A program made the position numbers and the translations under genes. The notes below the pieces were generated by a model. It did no database searches and had not been told where the DNA came from. It saw only the letters and a list, made by a program, of their open reading frames with translations. From Flavobacteriaceae bacterium (GTDB lineage: Bacteria > Bacteroidota > Bacteroidia > Flavobacteriales > Flavobacteriaceae): a stretch of DNA of 11,546 bases. Positions 7,266 through 11,546 of the stretch are shown here, in pieces; the first letter of the stretch is position 1; each line of letters opens with the position of its first letter. The stretch is from the NCBI GenBank assembly GCA_020435885.1, contig JAGQYU010000123.1, positions 1 through 11,546 on the forward strand, given 5' to 3'.

Positions 7266-8561
7266 TCAATTTTTAATAAGTTTAGTATATGTTTGTTTTT
7301 CATCAGAAGCTAAACGAAGAACATACAATCCAGAAGATAGGTTACTTACATCTAACTCCACTTTATTTGATGAGTCACTTTTAATCCTACTGAAAATTAA
7401 CCTACCATGCAAATCATAACAATTTATTTCTAAGTCAGTTACAATAGCATTGTTCAATAAAATGGTCACTGTGTCAGTAAACGGGTTAGGATATACTACA
7501 AAGTTCTTAGCAAATTCATCATCCACACCTAAAGCACAACTTGTCAATTGAGAGTCAACACTATTCCGAATAGTAGGCAATAACTCATATACTTTGTCTC
7601 CCGGGCATTCGGTAGCACCACCATCTCTATGCCCTGAAATAGTATTCAATGTTAAACCCGAAGATGCATGGTAAGCGGTAGTTAACGGATCGATCTCTTT
7701 ATCACAACATTTCCAAACCAGCAGACCTTCCAAAGCATATAACATAGTAGATGAGGGGGTTACAGATGTAAATGTACCCATTAATGCCATTCCGGAAGTT
7801 TCGCTATTATGCCCTGAGAAATGAGCTCCACGTGTATCATCTGCCCTACCTTCATAGATGTTTCCATTGGTATCAATTAAAAAGTTATAACCTATATCAT
7901 CCCAGCCTCTTGTGTAAACATGGTAATTCCAAATTGATCTTACTACAGCCGCCCAATCATTGGAAGTATTACTACCTGCCGTATGATGTACTATTAGAAA
8001 CTTTACATCGGTTGCAGCCGGATTAGGGTTATCATAGCAAGAACCATCAGGGCACCAGCCTTGCCTGGTAATGGTTGTTGGCCTGGGGCAACCACAATCT
8101 GAAAGAATTTTCTGAGATTTTACATTAGCTGAGCCTATATTGTACTTTTTCAGTAAATTTTCTGTGTCATCCGGAAAGTAAAAATTTAGTTTTATTGATT
8201 CTAAATTTGCAGGAGTTGTAAAGTCAATTTTTAATTGTGTTTCTAAAATATCTTCACTTAAAAAAACTAAGGCATACCAAGCATTTTTTTCGTCATTATT
8301 TTCATCAGGCATCAAAACCTGCCACTCATTATCACTATTCTTAAAATAAACTTTATCAATCTTAGTATTGATACTTACTCCTTTTAATGCAACGGAAAAG
8401 CCAATAAAGGGGTTGCTTTTAAGTGAATCGACCTTTACATGCTGAGTGATGTAAGATGCACCTATGCTCTTTTGAACGCTTAAAGTGTATGTTTGCGATT
8501 TCTGAGCAAAAATTGTTATACTAACACTAAAAGACAGTAACCATAAAAATCGTTTTATCAT
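7266..8561 (-). CDS. T9SS-exported N-acetylmuramoyl-L-alanine amidase (PGRP/Amidase_2)
   Basis: Predicted secreted peptidoglycan amidase of 431 residues. It has a signal peptide (MIKRFLWLLSFSVSITIFAQ), a 130-residue N-terminal region I cannot name (about 21-150), a Cys-rich linker (CGCP, WCPDGSC), a PGRP/type 2 amidase domain (about 183-332) and a type A T9SS sorting domain (about 356-431: VVYPNPFTD, YDLHGRLIF, LDVSNLSSGLYVL, ending KLIKN). Zinc ligands are visible as His192 in HHTAG, His311 in GHRD and Cys319 in ECPGD. Tyr225 in GYNF matches the catalytic tyrosine of T7 lysozyme-like amidases, so the enzyme should be active. An upstream ATG at 8582 overlaps the -7 promoter box, so the ATG at 8561 is the better start. 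Export across the outer membrane suggests action on outside peptidoglycan, but cell-wall turnover is possible. Confidence 0.9.
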   Translation of the reverse strand: MIKRFLWLLSFSVSITIFAQKSQTYTLSVQKSIGASYITQHVKVDSLKSNPFIGFSVALKGVSINTKIDKVYFKNSDNEWQVLMPDENNDEKNAWYALVFLSEDILETQLKIDFTTPANLESIKLNFYFPDDTENLLKKYNIGSANVKSQKILSDCGCPRPTTITRQGWCPDGSCYDNPNPAATDVKFLIVHHTAGSNTSNDWAAVVRSIWNYHVYTRGWDDIGYNFLIDTNGNIYEGRADDTRGAHFSGHNSETSGMALMGTFTSVTPSSTMLYALEGLLVWKCCDKEIDPLTTAYHASSGLTLNTISGHRDGGATECPGDKVYELLPTIRNSVDSQLTSCALGVDDEFAKNFVVYPNPFTDTVTILLNNAIVTDLEINCYDLHGRLIFSRIKSDSSNKVELDVSNLSSGLYVLRLASDEKQTYTKLIKN

Positions 8562-8581
8562 AGCCAATTTTATACAAAACA

Positions 8582-8611
8582 TAAAGATAATCGAAAAATC
8601 TTTTTACACAA
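8582..8611 (-). promoter_or_regulatory. Promoter of the amidase-comM pair
   Basis: The minus strand reads TTG (8611-8609), 19 bases, then TATCTTTA (8589-8582), one mismatch from TAnnTTTG. The ATG at 8561 follows 20 bases later. The box shares a base with the upstream in-frame ATG at 8582, which would therefore lie at or before the transcript start. This supports the shorter amidase reading. Confidence 0.45.
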
Positions 8612-8639
8612 ATCCATTACACAGATCAATAATGGATTT
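8610..8639 (-). terminator. Hairpin after the methyltransferase gene, possible terminator
   Basis: Two perfect 9-base arms, AAATCCATT (8610-8618) and AATGGATTT (8631-8639), enclose a 12-base loop. The stem begins one base after the end of the methyltransferase stop codon. It is AT-rich and not followed directly by a T-run on the minus strand, so termination would be weak. Its distal arm touches the TTG of the amidase promoter. Confidence 0.35.
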
Positions 8640-9443
8640 TCATAAAGGTTTAGTTGCTTTGATCTCAAAAATCAATGGATACAATTTGTCTTTAGTAACA
8701 TACATTCCTGAATCCGTTTTTTTAAGATCAGGGAGCACATTATAGGGACTTTCGTCGTATTCATTCAGATATTCTATATGCAAACCTGCATTGGCTAAAG
8801 AGGTTACAACTTCACCTAAACCATGATTCCACCCATACTCTTTACTTATTATTTTTGATGAAGTATTTGCATATGTACCTTCATACTCTTCATAAATAGC
8901 TTCTTTTTGCATATATCCATACTTCATTATTGGTTTGCCACTTAAATAGTCAAACATCCAAACAATAGGGTGAAATTCAACCATATAGAATGTGCCCCCT
9001 TTATTTAATCGTTCAACTATCATTGCAGCCCACGGTTTTAAATTGGGCAACCAACCAATAACACCATAACTGGTAAAAATAATATCAAAAGTATCGGTTA
9101 CATATTTTGAAATATCTAATACATTACAGCAAACAAATTTGGCATCCAGTTGTAATTCATCATTTAATTCTTTTGCCAGTTTAATTCCTTTATCACTTAT
9201 ATCAACTCCAGTACATCGGGCTCCTAACCTACTCCAAATCAACGTATCTTGCCCAAAATGACATTGCAAATGCAGTAAACTTTTGCCTTTAACATCTCCT
9301 AGCCCCATTAATTCATACGGCATCAATGATGATTTTCCTGCTTTAAATGCTTCTAAATCATACATGGCACTTTTTGCATGAACCTCAACTTTAGTATTCC
9401 ATGTTGCTTTGTTGATTTCAAAATAATGTTGTTGATCCTCCAT
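8640..9443 (-). CDS. Class I SAM-dependent methyltransferase, substrate unknown
   Basis: A cytoplasmic 267-residue protein with a Rossmann-fold methyltransferase domain. Motif I is LLHLQCHFGQDTL (56-68), the HLQCH variant of the usual D.GCG.G seen in one bacterial subfamily. It is followed by TGVDIS (78-83, the acidic residue that binds the SAM ribose), VCCNVLD (104-110), FDIIFTSYGVIGWLP (119-133) and LNKGGTFYMVEFHP (146-159). The C-terminal third (about 160-267) has many aromatic residues (YEEYEGTY, EYGWNHGLGEV) and probably forms the substrate lid. Small-molecule methylation is most likely given the Methyltransf_11/25-like layout, but nothing here names the substrate. The ATG at 9443 is the only good start. 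The gene stands alone, divergent from kynU, so a link to the kynurenine pathway is possible but unproven. Confidence 0.85.
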   Translation of the reverse strand: MEDQQHYFEINKATWNTKVEVHAKSAMYDLEAFKAGKSSLMPYELMGLGDVKGKSLLHLQCHFGQDTLIWSRLGARCTGVDISDKGIKLAKELNDELQLDAKFVCCNVLDISKYVTDTFDIIFTSYGVIGWLPNLKPWAAMIVERLNKGGTFYMVEFHPIVWMFDYLSGKPIMKYGYMQKEAIYEEYEGTYANTSSKIISKEYGWNHGLGEVVTSLANAGLHIEYLNEYDESPYNVLPDLKKTDSGMYVTKDKLYPLIFEIKATKPL

Positions 9444-9485
9444 AAACTTTCAAATTTTGAAGTTAAAAATACTATTTATTATTTT

Positions 9486-9516
9486 TTGCGCTAGGCCGAT
9501 AGAATTCTTATTTTTG
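9486..9516 (+). promoter_or_regulatory. Promoter of kynU-kmo
   Basis: TTG (9486-9488), 20 bases, then TATTTTTG (9509-9516): an exact match to the Bacteroidota -33/-7 pattern in both boxes. The TTG start codon of kynU is 25 bases downstream, so the leader is short. The 98-base gap shared with the divergent methyltransferase gene shows no clear operator palindrome. Confidence 0.6.
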
Positions 9517-9541
9517 TTAAGAACCTAAAAAAGTGAACTAA

Positions 9542-10813
9542 TTGCCAAGTTTTGAAAATACTCCGGATTTTGCCAAAAAACTGGATCGTGAAGATGAATT
9601 AGCATCTTACAGAGATAAATTTCACATCCCAAAAGATAGCTGCGGAAATGATCTTATCTACTTCTGTGGGAACTCGTTGGGATTACAACCAAAAACTACA
9701 AAAGCATATATAAATCAAGAGTTAGATGATTGGGCTGAGTTTGGCGTTGAAGGGCATTTCCATGCGAAAAATCCTTGGCTAAAGTATCATGAGTTTTTAA
9801 CGGAGAAAATGGCTAAGGTTGTTGGGGCAAAACCAATTGAGACAGTGGTTATGAATACCTTAACGGCTAATTTGCATTTTATGATGGTTTCCTTTTATCA
9901 ACCCACTAAAACCCGTTATAAAATTTTGATAGAAAGTGATGCTTTTCCATCCGATAAATATGCTGTGGAATCACAAATCAAACATCATGGCTTTGACCCT
10001 AAAGAAGGATTAGTATTCTGGAAACCACGTAAAGGTGAAGAATTGTTACGCTATGAAGATTTAGAAGCTATTTTAAAAGCTCAAGGTGATGAAATAGCTC
10101 TTATAATGGTTGGTGCAGTAAACTACTATACAGGCCAATATTTTAATCTAAAAAAAATTGCCGAATTAGGTCACAACTATGGTTGTATGGTTGGCTTTGA
10201 CTGCGCACATGGTGCCGGAAATGTGGCGTTAAATCTACATGATTCCGGAGCAGATTTTGCAGTTTGGTGTACATATAAATACTTGAATTCCGGTCCGGGA
10301 AGCCTTTCAGGGTGTTTTGTTCATGAAAAACATGCCTATAACAAAGATTTGAATCGTTTTGCAGGTTGGTGGAGCCACAATAAAAAAACACGTTTTAATA
10401 TGCGCCAAGAGTTTGACGTACTTCCAGGTGCCGAAGGTTGGCAAGTAAGTAACCCTCCTATTCTATCCATGGCAGCTATTAAAGCTTCGTTGGATATTTT
10501 TGATGAAGTGGGTATGGAAAAACTAACTGAAAAATCCAACAAACTAACTGGTTATTTAGAATATCTAATCAATCAATTACAACATAAAAGGATTAAAATT
10601 ATTACGCCTTCTAATCCGGAAGAGCGTGGTTGCCAATTATCCATACAGGTAAAGAATGCTGATAAAAGCTTGCATGAAAAACTGACAGAAGCCGGAGTTG
10701 TAACAGATTGGCGAGAGCCGGATGTGATCCGCTGTGCACCTGTACCACTATATAATTCTTTTACAGATGTTTATAAAATGGTTGAAAGATTAAAAGAAAT
10801 TTTAAACAATTAA
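9542..10813 (+). CDS. kynU: Kynureninase (TTG start)
   Basis: PLP-dependent kynureninase of 423 residues. It cleaves L-kynurenine or 3-hydroxykynurenine to anthranilate or 3-hydroxyanthranilate plus alanine. Visible motifs are FCGNSLGLQP (41-50), the phosphate-binding region around TLTANLHFMM (106-115), GFDCAHGAGN (218-227) with the PLP-pairing Asp220, and CTYKYLNSGPG (243-253), in which Lys246 should form the Schiff base. GWWSHN (275-280) and the C-terminal VVTDWREPDVIRCAP.PLYN block (386-404) complete the fold. The start must be TTG at 9542: an in-frame TAA lies directly before it, the residues after it (PSFENTPDFAKKLD) match the usual kynureninase N-terminus, and the next in-frame ATG is at residue 90. 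It lies 68 bases before kmo on the same strand. Confidence 0.96.
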   Translation: MPSFENTPDFAKKLDREDELASYRDKFHIPKDSCGNDLIYFCGNSLGLQPKTTKAYINQELDDWAEFGVEGHFHAKNPWLKYHEFLTEKMAKVVGAKPIETVVMNTLTANLHFMMVSFYQPTKTRYKILIESDAFPSDKYAVESQIKHHGFDPKEGLVFWKPRKGEELLRYEDLEAILKAQGDEIALIMVGAVNYYTGQYFNLKKIAELGHNYGCMVGFDCAHGAGNVALNLHDSGADFAVWCTYKYLNSGPGSLSGCFVHEKHAYNKDLNRFAGWWSHNKKTRFNMRQEFDVLPGAEGWQVSNPPILSMAAIKASLDIFDEVGMEKLTEKSNKLTGYLEYLINQLQHKRIKIITPSNPEERGCQLSIQVKNADKSLHEKLTEAGVVTDWREPDVIRCAPVPLYNSFTDVYKMVERLKEILNN

Positions 10814-10814
10814 A

Positions 10815-10873
10815 GTCACCTCGAGCGCAGTCGAGAGGTCTCATCCTAAATATTTCAACAATTTAGTATGACA
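10815..10873 (+). repeat. Dispersed palindromic intergenic element between kynU and kmo
   Basis: The element begins GTCACCTCGAGCGCAGTCGA and continues GAGGTCTCAT (10815-10844). Inside it, ACCTCGA (10818-10824) pairs with TCGAGAGGT (10831-10839) as a GC-rich hairpin with a two-base bulge and loop GCGCAG. The outer ends GTCA (10815-10818) and TGAC (10869-10872) are inverted repeats. It resembles the family of intergenic repeats of the form GTCAYYTCGA...GAGA..TCTCAT that I know from many Bacteroidota genomes. Only one copy is in the window. It could affect kynU message stability or weaken read-through into kmo. Confidence 0.6.
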
Positions 10874-10881
10874 AAAAGAAA

Positions 10882-11546
10882 ATGAATAAACAAGAAAAAA
10901 TACTCATTATTGGTGCCGGATTATGTGGTTCTTTGCTAGCCCTGCGATTAGGGCAACGAGGCTACAATGTACAAGTTATAGAAATGCGCCCTGACCTTAG
11001 AAAAGTTGATATAAGTGCAGGCCGCTCTATAAACCTTGCTTTTTCTGACAGGGGTATTAAAGCAATGAAATTGGTAGGCATTGAAGAAAAAGTAAAACCA
11101 CTTTGCATTCCCATGCATGGACGAATGATCCATGATAAAGAGGGAAATACATTTTTATCAAATTACAGTGGTAGAGAACATGAATATATCAATTCAATCT
11201 CTCGTCAAGATCTCACAGCATTATTGATGAATGAAGCCGAAGCGTTAGAAAATGTCACTTTTCAGTTTAATCTGAAATGCAAAAAAGTAGATTTTGAAAA
11301 CAAAACAGCCACTTTTGTCGATTATCACACCAAAGAAAAAACAACCATTACGGCTGATGTAATTTTTGGTACTGACGGCGCAGGCTCTGCTCTTAGAAAT
11401 AGCTACTATCTCAGCAAACGTTTTCTGTTCAGTTTTTCACAAAATTACCTGACACATGGCTATAAAGAGCTAAGTATTCTTCCGAATAAGGATGGTGGCT
11501 TTAAAACTTTTAAAAATGCATTACATATTTGGCCACGAGGCGATTT
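10882..11546 (+). CDS. kmo: Kynurenine 3-monooxygenase, N-terminal 221 residues (cut by window edge)
   Basis: FAD- and NADPH-dependent hydroxylase that turns L-kynurenine into 3-hydroxykynurenine, the substrate KynU then cleaves. The frame is open from the ATG at 10882 to the right edge and covers about half of the usual 450 or so residues. It shows the FAD-binding ILIIGAGLCGSLLALRL (7-23) with Glu34 at the end of strand 2, the KMO-specific GRSINLAFSDRG (47-58), PMHGRMIHD (77-85), SISRQDLTALL (105-115), GTDGAGSALR (163-172), and QNYLTHGYKEL (187-197) followed by ALHIWPRGD (213-221). The last blocks are specific for KMO among flavin hydroxylases. No promoter is evident in the 68-base gap, so it is probably read from the kynU promoter through the hairpin repeat. 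Confidence 0.95.
   Translation, partial: MNKQEKILIIGAGLCGSLLALRLGQRGYNVQVIEMRPDLRKVDISAGRSINLAFSDRGIKAMKLVGIEEKVKPLCIPMHGRMIHDKEGNTFLSNYSGREHEYINSISRQDLTALLMNEAEALENVTFQFNLKCKKVDFENKTATFVDYHTKEKTTITADVIFGTDGAGSALRNSYYLSKRFLFSFSQNYLTHGYKELSILPNKDGGFKTFKNALHIWPRGD

Noticed and set aside
8562..8582. Amidase start at the upstream ATG (8582)
   Set aside because: That ATG overlaps the likely -7 promoter box and would lengthen the signal peptide with an odd N-terminus.
9464..9471. TATTTTTA on the minus strand as a methyltransferase promoter
   Set aside because: The box is one mismatch from consensus, but no TTG lies 17-23 bases upstream, and such strings are frequent in AT-rich spacers.
10948..11133. 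Minus-strand open frame at the right end
   Set aside because: It is the antisense of kmo, whose plus-strand frame carries clear KMO motifs throughout.

Overview
The window looks like chromosomal DNA of a member of the Flavobacteriia (Bacteroidota). The evidence is low GC content, Bacteroidota-type promoters (TTG about 17-20 bases before TAnnTTTG), almost no Shine-Dalgarno sites, lipoproteins with short hydrophobic leaders ending in SC-K, a C-terminal type IX secretion (T9SS) sorting domain, and a dispersed palindromic repeat of the kind common in this group. The genus cannot be told from the sequence.

Bases 1-4722, minus strand: a tightly packed operon. In transcription order it holds a DUF2891 lipoprotein, an NRAMP-fold membrane transporter, pxpA, pxpB, pxpC, and the start of another lipoprotein that runs off the left edge. 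Every junction overlaps, by 8, 4, 20, 8 and 4 bases. PxpABC is the prokaryotic ATP-dependent 5-oxoprolinase, which opens 5-oxoproline (pyroglutamate) to glutamate. The transporter lacks the metal-binding residues of true NRAMP proteins and sits where Bacillus subtilis has ycsG, so it is better read as a candidate 5-oxoproline importer than as a manganese importer. The two lipoproteins suggest an envelope step in the same pathway.

Bases 4832-8561, minus strand: a secreted DUF6438 protein with its own promoter, a ComM/YifB AAA+ ATPase, and a T9SS-exported peptidoglycan-recognition-type amidase. The amidase and comM are 8 bases apart and probably share the amidase promoter. The DUF6438 promoter overlaps the last codons of comM.

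Bases 8640-9443, minus strand: a class I SAM-dependent methyltransferase of unknown substrate, divergent from the kyn genes.

Bases 9486-11546, plus strand: kynurenine pathway genes, kynU (kynureninase, TTG start, good promoter) and kmo (kynurenine 3-monooxygenase, cut by the right edge). A GTCA-bounded hairpin repeat lies between them. Together the two enzymes turn kynurenine into 3-hydroxyanthranilate and alanine, which feeds NAD synthesis or tryptophan breakdown.

No RNA genes, CRISPR arrays, insertion sequences or phage genes are visible. The most interesting lead is the metal-site-less NRAMP homologue and DUF2891 lipoprotein fused by overlapping reading frames to the 5-oxoprolinase genes.
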